A DNA stretch of 64,000 nt from Jaapia argillacea MUCL 33604 (lineage: Eukaryota > Basidiomycota > Agaricomycetes > Jaapiales > Jaapiaceae): contig KL197741.1 of the NCBI GenBank assembly GCA_000697665.1, forward strand, positions 1 through 64,000, in the 5' to 3' direction. The notes under the pieces were generated by a model. The model saw only the letters and a program-made list of their open reading frames with translations. It was not told where the DNA came from and searched no databases. Shown here one piece after another: positions 14,270 to 25,301 of this stretch. Each line of letters begins with the position of its first letter. Position 1 is the stretch's first letter. The position numbers and the translations under genes were made by a program.

Positions 14270-14734
14270 TTTCGTGCAGCTTATTTCGGATACCCATTTC
14301 CTGCATCCCTATCGCTTTCATTCGCTCGACTGGACACTGTACAACATTTGACAGATGGGATATTCTATTCGATAGATGTTGATCTCCAACGAAGCCCAAA
14401 ACCTTCGCTTCGAGGCACACTCTCATTCAGTATGCCTCCTCTCGCCCACCAAATAACAACAGAAAATGCCTCTCCATCGGGTGCACGACGGTAGGAGAGG
14501 TAGGGTTGGAAGTAGAGTTTTCGGCGAGAAACGAGTACTTTGCGACGGATGCCTGTACAAGGCAGTCGGTTGACCTCTCCACTGTATCTTCGCATCTCGA
14601 CGGACTTTTGATTCATCAACTTGATATCTCTTTAATCAACACGCCAAGCCGAATGTGTAATTGAATCGAATGAAAATGATACAAGTACATTGGATTTCAG
14701 GATATTGGGAGGGGGGGCTTTCGACAGGACACCA
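14270..14734. other. Intergenic, partly duplicated at 16.2-16.5 kb
   Basis: Lies between the convergent stops of the epimerase and kinase-like copy A. The part from about 14430 to 14650 resembles 16215-16450 (for example cggcgagaaacgagt and gtatct(t/c)cgcatctc in both), so the tandem duplication of the kinase-like gene includes its downstream flank. Confidence 0.6.
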
Positions 14735-15759
14735 TCATACAATCTTATGATCCGACAGTCGTTGTTGTTTTTTCTTGCGTAACAGGGACATGTAGAGCTT
14801 TTGGTCCTCTGCGACCGCGTCGTACACCTTGATCGCATCGCGCCAGGCTTGATCCCGATCTTCCTGTGTTCGAAGGCGACCGGGATATATGCTGTTATAC
14901 AAGACTTGAGGCGAGCTAACAGCTAGCAGCACCAAAACACGACCATGGAAATTCACATGTTCTGTAATGTTGATCAGTGAAAATCATAATTCATGGCACG
15001 AAATCGACTTGCTTGACTTCCAGAGTCGTAGGCTCTCGACAAATTCGTACAACTCTGCACAGCCAAAATCTTGGAGATCGGGCTTGAATTCTCCCGGTAT
15101 TACAGCGCCGGTCTTTCCACAAGCGTGGCGAGCGCTATGCTCAAAGTCGATCCAGAACGGGTCGCCGTCTTTGAAGACAACATTCCTCGGTGAAATGTCC
15201 TGATGGACAAGGCCAGCTCCGTGGACCTTTTCGAGCTTCTCAATTAGCTTGTGCCTAAGGGACAACGCCAGTTTTCAGGGCCAAGTTGCTCGAGTTAAAT
15301 GCACGAGGCTTACTTGGTCGACATATCTGCTTCGACGAGCTGACCCTTCATCTCTATGCCACAATCCTCAAGAAGGAGAACCGAAATCGTATCCAGCTCA
15401 TATTCGACCTCGAAGAATCCGAAGCAACGCGGAACTGCATCGCCCTGTATACCGGAGAGCTGGTTCTCATAGAACTTGCCTTCCTTCAAAATCAGGTGCT
15501 CGCCTTCGCTGAACGCAATTTTGGCGATGATGTCGCAGACTTGACCCTGAGGATCATGCATCTTTGCGCGGTAGACTCGGACGTACGAGCCCCTGTGGAT
15601 TAGTGTAGCATCGGCGACGGTGATGACGGTTGGTACAGGAGAGGCCTGTGAATCGTCCTTCGAACAACCTTTTCGTAGATAGTTGCGGGTTAGAGTATAA
15701 GGGTACACGTATTCTTCATCTTCGAATCCCAAGTTGACTTCAAGGCGTAGAGTCGTCAT
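14735..15759 (-). CDS. Small kinase-like protein, copy A, 304 aa
   Basis: Protein-kinase/aminoglycoside-phosphotransferase fold. Exons 15314-15759, 15013-15254 and 14735-14961. The likely nucleotide-site Lys is in DIIAKIAFSEG, followed by an alpha-C-like Glu in LKEGKFYENQL. The hinge region is SVLLLEDCG. The catalytic loop is GLVHQDISPRNVV (Asp168, Asn173) and the metal-binding Asp is in FWIDFEHSA (Asp185), the APH/choline-kinase style (IDFE) rather than the DFG of protein kinases. There is no APE-type activation segment. The short C-lobe ends in a Lys/Gln-rich helix. The second intron uses a GC donor (gcaagt). Its substrate may be a protein or a small molecule. It is one of three close paralogues here. 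Confidence 0.85.
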
Positions 15760-16519
15760 GAGGAACGTGGATGTGGCAGTTCTGGAGGTGGTGATGGTTG
15801 TTTTCAGAGTGGGTCGGAGCTGGCTTTGTACACGTGGCTGGTGGCCAGCCTGAGGTGGGTGGATTTCGAAATAGAACCCAAGAATCGTGAGTAGTCAGAT
15901 CTCAGAGGAGGACTGCATGCCAAGGTCAGTACCCTTGTTGACTCTGCGTCGGCTTCAAGCGGGTGTAATTATAATTGGTTCGATGGATCCAATGGTACTG
16001 GAGTAGTTCATTCGGAACATATATATGCGGCAGAAAAGCCAGGTTGCACTTGTTAAGGTGTCCCTGATACACAGAATCTGAAGGCGAGTTGCCAACGTTC
16101 TGTGTACGGAGGCTGTGAAGGGAAGATTGATCTCTGGCAATGTTCAAAAGGGAAAAACTTTATTTCAATGCATTCAGTGTTCTTGATTTTGCCCACCTGC
16201 GGATCGCAACGTTAACTGCAGAAAATACCTCTCAGATGACGGTGGAAGGATAGGCAGGTTGGAAGGACTAGGAGTCGGCGAGAAACGAGTGCATTGCGAT
16301 TCACGGACGTCTGAACAGGGCAATGTCGGCCTCGGGAACCACCAGAGTTCACCGTATCTCCGCATCTCATCGGACAGACTTACTTACCTTTCATTCATCA
16401 TTTTCTATGTAATGAACACGGCAAGCCGAATGGCTAATTGAATCGAATTGAGATGATACAAGTACATTGAATGGCAGGATATTGGGAAGGGACTGCGGGA
16501 GGCTATCGACAGGTGGCCA
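15760..16519. other. Intergenic between kinase-like copies A and B
   Basis: Contains the promoter of copy A at its left end and the duplicated 3' flank of copy B at its right end (about 16215-16519). No additional gene is visible; small open frames at 15926-16147 minus look random. Confidence 0.5.
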
Positions 16520-17541
16520 TCATACAACATTCTGACCCGACATCCGCTGTTGTTTCCTTTTGCGTAACAGGGACGCATAGAGTTTGTGGTCCTCTGCAAC
16601 CGCCTTGTACGCCTTGATCGCATCCTGCCAGACTTGTTCCCGTTCTTCCTCTGTTTCAAGGGAATCGGCATAGACGCTGTCATACAAGACTTGAGGCGAG
16701 TTGACAGCCTGCAGCGCCACAGTAAAACCATGGAAATTCACATATGCTGTCGTGGTGATGAGCGAAAATAATATTTCATGATGCAAAACCGACTTACTTG
16801 ACTTCCAAAACCCCAGGCGCTCGATAAACTCGTACAACTCCACACAGCCAAAATCACCGACATTGGGTTTGAATTCGCCCGGTCTTACTGTGTGGGTCCT
16901 TGGACAAGCGTGGCGAGCGCTATGCTCAAAATCGATCCAAAAAAGCTCGCCGTCCTTGGTGACAACGTTCCGCGGCGCAATGTCCAGATGAACAAGGCCA
17001 GCTCCGTGGATCTTGTCGAGTTTCTCAAGAAGCTTGAGCCTAATCAATAACGTCAATTTTCGGGGGGATGATACTCGATGTAAATGTCGAGAACTTACTT
17101 GGTCGGCATATCCGCTTCGAAGAATGAACCCTTCATTACTGTGCCACAATCCTCCAGAAGGAGAGCTGAGATCGTCTCCAGCTCATATTCGACCTCGAAG
17201 AATCCGAAACAGCGCGGAACTGCGTCACCCTGTAGACTGAAAAGCTGGTTCTCGTAGAACTTGCCTTCCTTTAAAATCAGGTGCTCGCCTTCGCTGAACG
17301 CAATTTTGGCGATGATGTCGCGGACTTGGCCCTGAGGCCCGTACATCTTTGCGCGGTAGACTCGGACGTACGAGCCTCTGTGGATTAGTGTGGCGTCGGT
17401 GACGGTAATGATGGCCGGTGGAGGGGAGGTCTGCGAATCGTCCTTCGACCGCGCTTTTCGTAGATAGGTACGATTAAGAGTGTAAGGGTACTCGCCGTCG
17501 TCTTCAAATCCCAAATCGATTTCGAGGCGTAGAGTCGTCAT
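16520..17541 (-). CDS. Small kinase-like protein, copy B, 303 aa
   Basis: Tandem paralogue of copy A. Exons 17099-17541, 16798-17039 and 16520-16746, with introns at the same codons and normal GT donors. The start MTTLRLEIDLGFED at 17541 is chosen to match copy A; an in-frame ATG 45 nt upstream would add 15 residues. Motifs: DIIAKIAFSEG, LKEGKFYENQL, GLVHLDIAPRNVV and FWIDFEHSA. All residues needed for phosphotransfer are present, so it looks active. The second intron also stays in frame, so retention would give a longer protein without a stop. It is transcribed divergently from the PD-(D/E)xK-like gene at 17986 with 444 bp between starts, which may allow joint regulation. Confidence 0.85.
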
Positions 17542-17985
17542 AGTGAGTGTGGAGGTTTGAAACTTCGATGCAGCACACGCCGTCACGATGGCTCTTTAAA
17601 CCGGTTGCAGAATGTCACGTGGGGTAGTGCCACGGTCACTTCAAGTTCAATCACAACAATGCGAAGGGCAAAGCACTTGTCGCTGACCCACGTATGTATT
17701 TCGCCGTTGCGAATTTGCGATGGGTCGGACACACAATAGCGGCTTATTCGAATCAAAGCCATCGATTCGGACGGCCACCATTATGCCACTACTGATGACT
17801 CGTTTCGATTTTGCTATTCCTCGCTCTGGACCAGCCAAAGCCACAAACACGAGCTGCCCTGTGGCCACCATTGTCTTACTGAGTTCGCTTTGCTTTCTGT
17901 GTATATAAGACGAAGTCATCGTCCCTTTCCCTCATTCCACCCATCAAACCAACCCCCCACCCCCATTCGATCGACATCTTACGGT
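17542..17985. promoter_or_regulatory. Divergent promoter between kinase-like copy B and the nuclease-like gene
   Basis: 444 bp between two start codons pointing away from each other. TATATAAG at 17902-17909 lies 77 bp before the plus-strand ATG. The leader after it is pyrimidine-rich, as in highly expressed fungal genes. No equally clear TATA was found on the minus side. Confidence 0.6.
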
Positions 17986-19359
17986 ATGAATTCCAGCTCA
18001 GAATCCCCCCCTCGAACCCCCACCAAGGACTCGCCGAGAAGACCTATTACTTTCGACCCCGCGATCTTTTTGAGAACTCCAGTTCCAATACGAGACCGGG
18101 AGGCTCCTCGATGCCCCCCTTCCCCCACGCCACTTCGGCGGAAAACCCTCGCCAGTCAATCCCCTCTCTTTATGAAATCGAACAATTTGATTAAGCCACT
18201 TAAGCGAAACGACCTCCCAGTGTTGCTCTACGATGTACTTTGTTCCCCCCCTCCCGTACATCGTCCTATCTATCAAATGGATCTAGGTCCAGAAATCGCC
18301 CAAGCCCAAACCCGCACCAGCACCCGCGGCCCCGCAGATTACGACTTGGGAATACCCCGGGATGAGCAACTGCAACACGTCGTCTACGTTGATCGGCTCA
18401 TTGACCAACTCGACCCCTTGGCGAGGAAACTGCTTTCTCGGCCATTCGATCCGGCCGAAATGGATGATCAAGTTTGCTTCTCGCAGATTCATCCTTGGTT
18501 TACATCCAGGCATCTCCCCTCTACGACTCGATCGGAGCACGATTCTGAGGACTGGGTCTTCTCTGTCCTCGTTCGGCCTGCCATGGAAGCCTTGGCTCTG
18601 CTACAGCGCCCGTCGAACAACTTGCAGCGGGTGCCACTGGGGGATTTTCCCAATGTGTCATCAGCTGGAGGGTCGTGCCCGATCCCCGACGCTATATTCG
18701 TCTTTGGGGATCGCGATGACGTGCGTGCAACGATCGAGATCAAAACGCACAAGGCTCTCTTGACCGATGATGGCGAGTTTGGAAGGGACTTGCGATCCTT
18801 CCAACCTCTGATGAATAGTTGGCCCAACATGCCTATCGGTCGCGCTACTAGATTTATTTGGCCATCACGCCGAACCTGGGGAAGCTCTCTCAAGCCCCCA
18901 CCCCTCCCATGTGATGATAAAATATTGATCCAAGTGAGTTCTATATAGTTTTGGTTTCATCTTTCTTAACGATATGATAGGTATGGAGTCAGATGCACTC
19001 CAAAGCGGTTGACTTCGCGATGCTCTCTTCGTACCGGTCGACGTTCTTCTTCCACAAGCAAGGAACGACCCTCTTCATCTCCCGGCCTTATACCAGGATG
19101 AACGCGCCTGTTCTCGCCACGTTCACGTTTCTGGCCCTTGCCTGCGGCCGCATTCCCCGTAGTTCATTGAAGCTGCCCGAGGTGGATACTCAGTGGTACC
19201 TCCCCCACATATCTTCTGGCGGGCAAAATTTGGTTGGTATCGATTGGAGGTAGGTTTGTCGTCTTTAACCTTCAACGTGCACGTCTGATATCGTGACACA
19301 GGACTACTCCCGACGCTTACTATGGGGAGACTGTAAACGGCGAGGAGGTTTCCGAGTGA
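17986..19359 (+). CDS. Protein with a PD-(D/E)xK nuclease-like signature, 424 aa
   Basis: Three exons, 17986-18933, 18981-19249 and 19302-19359. Residues 1-80 are Ser/Pro/Arg-rich and probably disordered. Further on, a helix with acidic residues (SEDWVFSVLVRPAMEAL) precedes CPIPDAIFVFGD with Asp235, then ATIEIKTHKAL with Glu251 and Lys253, giving PD-x15-ExK. A later helix, VWSQMHSKAVDFAMLSS, carries a Gln and precedes a strand YRSTFFFHKQGTTLF. This order (acidic helix, PD, ExK, Gln helix) is what restriction-endonuclease-like folds show. Basidiomycetes are known to encode such domains fused to kinases; here the domain stands alone, next to free-standing kinase-like genes. It could also be an inactive structural relative. 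No signal peptide or membrane segment. Confidence 0.7.
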
Positions 19360-20007
19360 ATTCCCGTGTTTCCGACCAACTATCGTTCACGGTGGAAGGA
19401 AGCATCGCAGAAATTAGAATGTAACACAAGTGTAACTCACTGATTCCAAGTGCACGACCGCCACTCTGTACAATCATAGCTGTCCCGATCTGATTTGTTC
19501 TGGACCTTGGGAGATTAATTAGAATGGCTTGAACTACACAAGACGGGTGGTCGGGGAGGCCTCCTCTATGTGACACGATTGATTCATCGTTAGAAATGAA
19601 CCAAACGACACCAAAACACCCTCATCTAGTATCGCTTCCTCCTAATTCACAAGGAAATAAACGACTCACTGTCGACGCAAACGTTGGTAAAAGATGTCAA
19701 TGTGGTCCGACGGCATCTCGAGCAGAACTGCGTAGACTTGTTAGTCCATATGAACACACGCAGTTAAGGTGGTGCAAGTGGAGACGGATCCCCGCAGACT
19801 TTCGACCTCAAAATAAATTAGAAGCAGAATGGAGAAGCACTACATCGCGATACTGATAGTGATACACGGATAAGAGACTTACAGTAGAACATTGAACAAA
19901 CGAAATGAAAAGGAGGATGAAAGGGAAGGACGAGAAAAGAACAGGAACGAGCCAAGGTACGGGGATAGCGAAGCGATGGTGGTCAGTGGCGTCGAACTCG
20001 AGCTGGG
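19360..20007. other. Intergenic, no gene seen
   Basis: Lies between the stop of the nuclease-like gene and the stop of the P450 gene (convergent), so two 3' ends meet here. Short frames on both strands have no recognisable content. Confidence 0.5.
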
Positions 20008-22257
20008 TTAGCCAATGACAACTTCGTCCATTTGTGTATCACGGACCAGCGCTTCGGCGACTCTTGACCTAGGTTTAATAGTACACTTGAATGGGCCCGG
20101 TGGACTGGGATACGGGTTGTGTTCGTAGATTATGGCGATATCAAAACGAGAAGATTTGGTAGGTCATAGTTTGTTGAGTCGAGATTCGAGAAAAGAGACA
20201 ATGGGAGGCAAAACTTACGATAAAAGTCCCGAACCCATTTGAGGTGTCACCAGGACTGGTTGACCTCGTTCATCGAGAGGCAGTTCGATATCAAAGACAG
20301 AGAGAAGCGAGGAGGTGAGGCTGTACATGGCATTGTCGCTGAAATGCCTTCCGGGACAAATACTGTTGGGGGATAACCGCCCAATACCTTAAGTTAAGTC
20401 GTGCAAACGTGCCGGTCAGTGGGCTCACCGGCGGCCAAAACCGAATACAGCGACGCTAGGATCTCTGACCTCTGGGTTCAACTTGCCATCTTTCAAGAAT
20501 CTCTCGGGTTTGAACTTTTCGGGTTCAGGATAGACCATAGGATCGTGAAGGATCGACCTAAAACGGGAGGAGAAAACGAGTCAACGATGTAGGCATTGGC
20601 CGATATTTGACAAAGTGCCGCACCAAATATTTCCGAAAATAATGGAGCCTTTAGGAATGAGATATCCGTTGTACACATCGTCTTCAGTGGAAGCATGCGG
20701 AAGACCTGCTCAAAAATCATGAGGCCACTCTGACGCACTCCATAATGGGCGGGTGCGCTGACCGAGGGGTGCGATGGGTAGCCAACGCAACGTCTCTTTG
20801 ATTAACGCATCAATATATGGTAGTTGGTCTCGGTCAGAGAAAACTGGTAGGCGGGAATTTCCAACGACTCTGTCTAACTCTTCTTGGGCACGCTTTTGAG
20901 CGCCTGGGTGTGTGAGCATGGCAAGAAACAGGACACGGATGGCTGCAGTGGTCTTGGGGACGTCAGTGGGCGCATGTCGGAAATTTCACATCGAAGACAA
21001 CACTAACAGTATCGGCACCACCTTCAAAGAACGACTTAGAGATGGTAAAGATCACACAAGCAATAACCTACCGATATACGCCATGGCGGTGACATTTCTG
21101 GCACGAAGTTCCGCCTCTGTGTTTCCTTCAGGTAGACTTTGCAAGAGTGTGCTCGCAATCGATGCTCGCATCATAGAACCTTCATGCTGGGATAGCACTC
21201 AGTTGGAGATTCGGGAGGCAGGCAGACAATAGAACACACCAACGCCACCTTTGTGAAGTCGAAAGGCTCGTTAATGAACCTATTCTTCAGACAGCTCCAC
21301 TCTTCTGCCTTCCTCTTGAACCCAGCCCCGGGGAACCATGCAGGAACATGTTTTACTGAGAGATGCATGACCCAAGACAAGTCAACCATCTAGAGGCCAA
21401 TATGGAGAACTGCCGTCGGCAACTCACGAATGGGAACGAAGTCAACCAGAAAGGCGCCAGGGATGGCAGCGACAGAAAGGCTGTTGATTGCCTCTTCAGA
21501 CATTGCCACGAACTTATCATTTTTGTTCGTCACCGGGATCCCATAAACAATCTCCATGATCGTGGTGGTGAATGCACTAAGAAAATGTCACAACAGGAAT
21601 GCGGCAAAGAGTCAGTTGACGCACAGTCGGATATGATCGAAGAAATCTTCCGGGGTTTCCAGGAGTCTGCGAAGGAAGACTTGTGATTCCCTGGCCTGGA
21701 TATCCTGGTATTTATCAACTGCGACCTGGTTGAAGTGTTGATGGAAGACCCTTCTGTAATCTCGCCACTGAGGACCGTAGCGCATGAGAGAAAATGAACG
21801 GTCCCATCCCATCCTAATATCTGGTCAGATGGTGGAAGGGCGACTTCTACTAGGCGGGCCTCACAATTCTATGACCATCGGCAATCTCACTCGGTCAGAG
21901 TAGATCGAAGACCTCTTTTCGAACAACTCGGAAGCTACTTCAGCAGAGCCAACGAGAATCATAGTTTTGCCCAACAACCGCGGGAGACCACATCACCTAC
22001 AGTAGAAAACCAATATATCTGGATCGGCGAGTGACAGAAGGTGGATCAAATAACTACGCACCATAGTTCTTGCAATGTTCCTCGAGTTTCAACCACATAA
22101 AGTCCTTCGGGACATCCAACAGATTGCCTATGAAGGGCAGGCCGGGTGGACCAGGGGGAAGAGGTATATCATTTCGGGGCCGTTTGGCGAAGAAAAGGTA
22201 GGTGGCGTATCCCAGGATGCCAACGCAAGCCAACGCAACAGGATTGGGAAGGGACAT
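20008..22257 (-). CDS. Cytochrome P450, about 517 aa, with one frame break
   Basis: Haem-thiolate monooxygenase of the microsomal type. Twelve exons on the minus strand: 22062-22257, 21865-21996, 21625-21813, 21428-21576, 21240-21355, 21072-21186, 21008-21021, 20763-20952, 20624-20705, 20429-20557, 20219-20362 and 20008-20104. An N-terminal membrane anchor ([18 protein letters not shown]) leads into the proline hinge [12 protein letters not shown]. Later come the I-helix IGGADTTTAAIR, the K-helix [13 protein letters not shown] and the haem loop FGFGRRICPG. Exon 2 is 132 nt where 133 are needed: the frame of GDVVS does not continue into [15 protein letters not shown], so one base appears missing near 21980. 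All else is intact, so this is a very recent pseudogene or an assembly error. The start is the first true ATG; an upstream in-frame GTG is not needed. One exon is only 14 nt. The substrate is unknown. Confidence 0.9.
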
Positions 22258-23363
22258 TACAAGAGAGGGTAACGAGGAGGGCACTGAGGATATGTCAGAC
22301 CGAGCAGGCTTTTATCTCTGAAAGCCCTCCCGCGACACGCAAAAAGAATCAATGAACCCACGCAGGTCATGAGGTTGGGAACCCAGAAGATGGCGATGCA
22401 CCGGTTTCAAAGTTAGCTCTTAATCGGAAGGCAGATCATCCATTACATCCATCTTTCGAGGTAGCGATGCAAGCCCCTTGAAACAGGTAGGAACGTTTGG
22501 AGAAATCCCGATCATTTCGAGATCATGATAGAGGAGGGTACGGCAGGCCCTTGGAAATTTTGCTGTTCGAAAACCGACAGGCAGTCCTTCAACTTGGTGA
22601 CATGGTCTGCGCGGTGGCCGTTTGGCTAGACAGGCAACTGCAGCTGACTCGGAGAACTAACTGGCCACAAGAATAATACTGAAGGCGCACATGACAGGGA
22701 GGGTTGAAGGGAAGAGGACACTTGAATAGGTTCGCTGAGAGCATTCTATCAGCGTCCGTAGGAATGTGGGTGAAAGCTGGACGAACATAGTAAAGCGTCG
22801 AAGGCTCTAGCCAGAGAGCAGGCCAGAGAATCACGGAGACACTGACGATTCGACTTCCAACACGAATCCAATGTTGGCAAAGTTGCGAAGACCCGAAGCA
22901 TTGTAGAACATCCCGTGAGTCACCTCTTCACTAGTAGTATTGAAGCGGTACTTGAACAGCTCTGTGGGTCAAAAAAGAGACGGGAATGCGGGGCTAGATG
23001 GAATTTACAATTGTGGGCGTCGACTTCACGAGGAGCCGCATATTGTGGGCTGAGATGAAGTTGGGAAGCGGCGGCCATCGAGAAGGACCACTGAATCCCG
23101 AAATTAGCCAGCCAAATAGTGGACGGGAAAAGCATCAACATCTCACAGTCCCCCCCTTCGAACTTGAAGGTGTGATGCTTGTGTCGTTATCGGCAGAAGA
23201 TTCCAGAGATAAGAGAGCACATTTAGGTTGAAGATCATTTCACCGAGACAGTAATACGATGCGGAGGGTATTGGAACCTTTGAAGAACTCAATTGAGGGT
23301 GACGGGCTGATGCACTCGATAGTGTGTCAGTTTGCGACTGACCCACTCGGGCGTAATGCGGCT
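22258..23363. other. Unassigned region upstream of the P450
   Basis: Minus-strand fragments at 22589-22834 and 22920-23370 look somewhat protein-like (for example TLYYVRPAFTHIPTDADR), but I could not link them by splice sites or identify a family. They may be remains of a decayed gene beside the MITE insertion at 23373. The P450 promoter must lie near 22260-22350. Confidence 0.4.
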
Positions 23364-24102
23364 GGTTCAACGGGATAATTCTATTTGGAAACCCAGTTCA
23401 TGGCTGAAACCCCCGTGAGAAGATGTCAAGAATGTCACACATGGAGGCGCTACGTAGGTTAGAAACTCCGTAGACCTCAACCACCTCTCCGCCTAATACG
23501 GGAAGCAAGTAGGGCCCGCTCATTGTTGATGGCGACGAAGAGTGTCGCGTTCAGCACACTTACTTGATTGGATGATGTTTGTCAATGCCTTGACTTCCTG
23601 CTTTGAAATAGATGGGTGGCCACTAGGTTGGCAGCAACATTGGGTCTGACTGAGATGCACCAACCACTGGCTTCAGTTGGCGATAGCTGCTGAGTGCTGA
23701 ACGGCGGGAAGCACCTGGCTCTGCTGTTATGGACAATGTTGATATGAGTTCTGTGACCCAACTTGTTCTTGGGCCATCAACCTAAAATATAAATTACCCA
23801 GGTGAAACACACCCTGCATGTGGCAGTATTTATGGCTATATAGGTCCCCAGACAACCCTTTCTCCACTTTGCGGCCTTGCAGATGAACTGGAACACCATT
23901 GCCATCGTCGGCAACGAACAAGCATGTCAGGGGCGGGATCGGGATGCGAAAACGCTGCCAAGTCCGCGAGGTCCACGAGGTCCACAATTAAGTCCATGAA
24001 GTCCTGACGAGGCTCAGTCACACTGAGTCACAAATCCTACGCAAGCCAATGCTCAGAAACCCCCATGAACAGGGTTTCCAAATAGAATTATCCGGTTCAA
24101 CG
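23364..24102. mobile_element. Non-autonomous DNA transposon (Mutator-like MITE), 721 bp
   Basis: The element spans 23373-24093 and is bounded by 31-bp terminal inverted repeats beginning GGATAATTCTATTTGGAAAC and ending TTCATGG, with one mismatch. It is flanked by a perfect 9-bp direct repeat, ggttcaacg, at 23364-23372 and 24094-24102. A 9-bp duplication with TIRs of this size fits the Mutator/MULE superfamily. No transposase-like reading frame lies inside, so it would need an enzyme in trans. Near-identical TIRs and an exact target duplication suggest recent insertion. Confidence 0.88.
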
Positions 24103-24278
24103 TGTCTTGGAACACTGTCTAAGTCTAGGCAAGGATGTGATATCTAATACTCCAACTACGCCAAGCGAAGGGTTGATTCGGATCGAATGAGGATGATACA
24201 AGTACATTGGATTGTAACTTAGGGTCGTTGAGAAGGTGGACACTTTTCACACTGCGAGAAGCTATCGAGAGGTCGTCG

Positions 24279-25301
24279 TCACACATCATTCTCACTCGAC
24301 GACAACTGCTGGTCTTCCCGTTTGAGCTGGCGCAGATAAAGCTTGCGATCTCCTGCGACTGCGTTGTACGTCTCGATGGCATCGTGCCAGACTTGCTCGC
24401 GTTGTTCCTGCGTTGCAACACGGGAAGGATGTAAGCTGTCGTACAGAGCTTGAGGCGAGTCAACAGCTTGAAGCATTAAACCTCGACCATGGAAATTCAC
24501 GCGTGCTATTGTGCTGACGTGAGTTTGGACAGTGCATGGTAGAAAGCTGACTTACTTGACTTCCAGAATCCCAGACTCCCAACGAGTTCGTACATCTCCG
24601 CACAGCTAAATTCGCCGACGCCGGGATTGAATTCTCCTGGTGTTATCGGGCGGCGCCGGGGACAAATATGGCGAACGGCATGCTCAAAATCGATCCAGAA
24701 AGGCTCGCCGTCTTTGATGACGACATTACTCGGTGAGATGTCTAGATGGGCAACGCCAGCTTGGTGGATCTTGTCGAGTTTCTCAACAATTTTGCGCCTA
24801 AGTGAGGAGCTCAATCAACGGGTAAAGCTGTCCAATCTAAATATGGAGGACGTACTTGAGGGCCATCATGATTTCAGCGTTGTAGAACGGTACCATCATC
24901 GCTGTACCACAATCCTCCAGGAGGAGGACTGTAATCGCCTCGAGGCCAAGTTCGCCCTCAAACAACCCGAAACAACGAGGAACTGCGTCGCCCTGCAAAC
25001 CGGAGAGTTGGTTCTCGTAGAATTTACCTTCCTTCAAAAGGATGTGGTCACCATCACCAAGGGCGATTTTGGCCACAATATCGTGAATACGACCTTGACA
25101 GTCGTGCATCTTTGCGCGATAGACTCGGACATCCGAGTTTCCGTGTATCAGTGTCGCCTTAGTGACGACGGTTGGTTCGGTGGTTGAGGACTCTGAATCG
25201 CGGTCAGGAGGGGGTTTCCGGAGATAGTTGCGTGTGAGAGTGTAAGGAGGTTTGTTTCGAGTGCCCATGCATATCCACCCTTCGAGGAGTAACGTTGCCA
25301 T
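24279..25301 (-). CDS. Small kinase-like protein, copy C, 304 aa
   Basis: Third, more distant paralogue of copies A and B. Exons 24856-25301, 24556-24797 and 24279-24505 have exactly the lengths and intron positions of copy A, except that exon 3 is entered through a different acceptor sequence. Motifs: DIVAKIALGDG, LKEGKFYENQL, GVAHLDISPSNVV and FWIDFEHAV, so the phosphotransfer residues are kept. The N-terminus (MATLLLEGWICMGTRNKP) and C-terminus (QQLSSSENDV) are the most diverged parts. It is separated from copies A and B by the nuclease-like gene, the P450 and the MITE. Confidence 0.85.

Larger units (their letters stand above)
14430..17590. repeat. Tandem duplication of a kinase-like gene with its 3' flank
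   Basis: Two units, about 14430-15800 and about 16215-17590, spaced about 1.79 kb apart. Each contains a three-exon kinase-like gene plus downstream non-coding sequence. Exon lengths are the same except for one codon in exon 1, and introns sit at the same codons. The sequence between the units (about 15800-16200) is not shared. Confidence 0.85.

Noticed and set aside
17541-17586. Longer start for kinase-like copy B
   Set aside because: The extra 15 residues have no counterpart in copies A and C; the internal ATG matches both.
22589-23370. Possible minus-strand gene
   Set aside because: Fragments look protein-like but could not be joined by splice sites or placed in a family.
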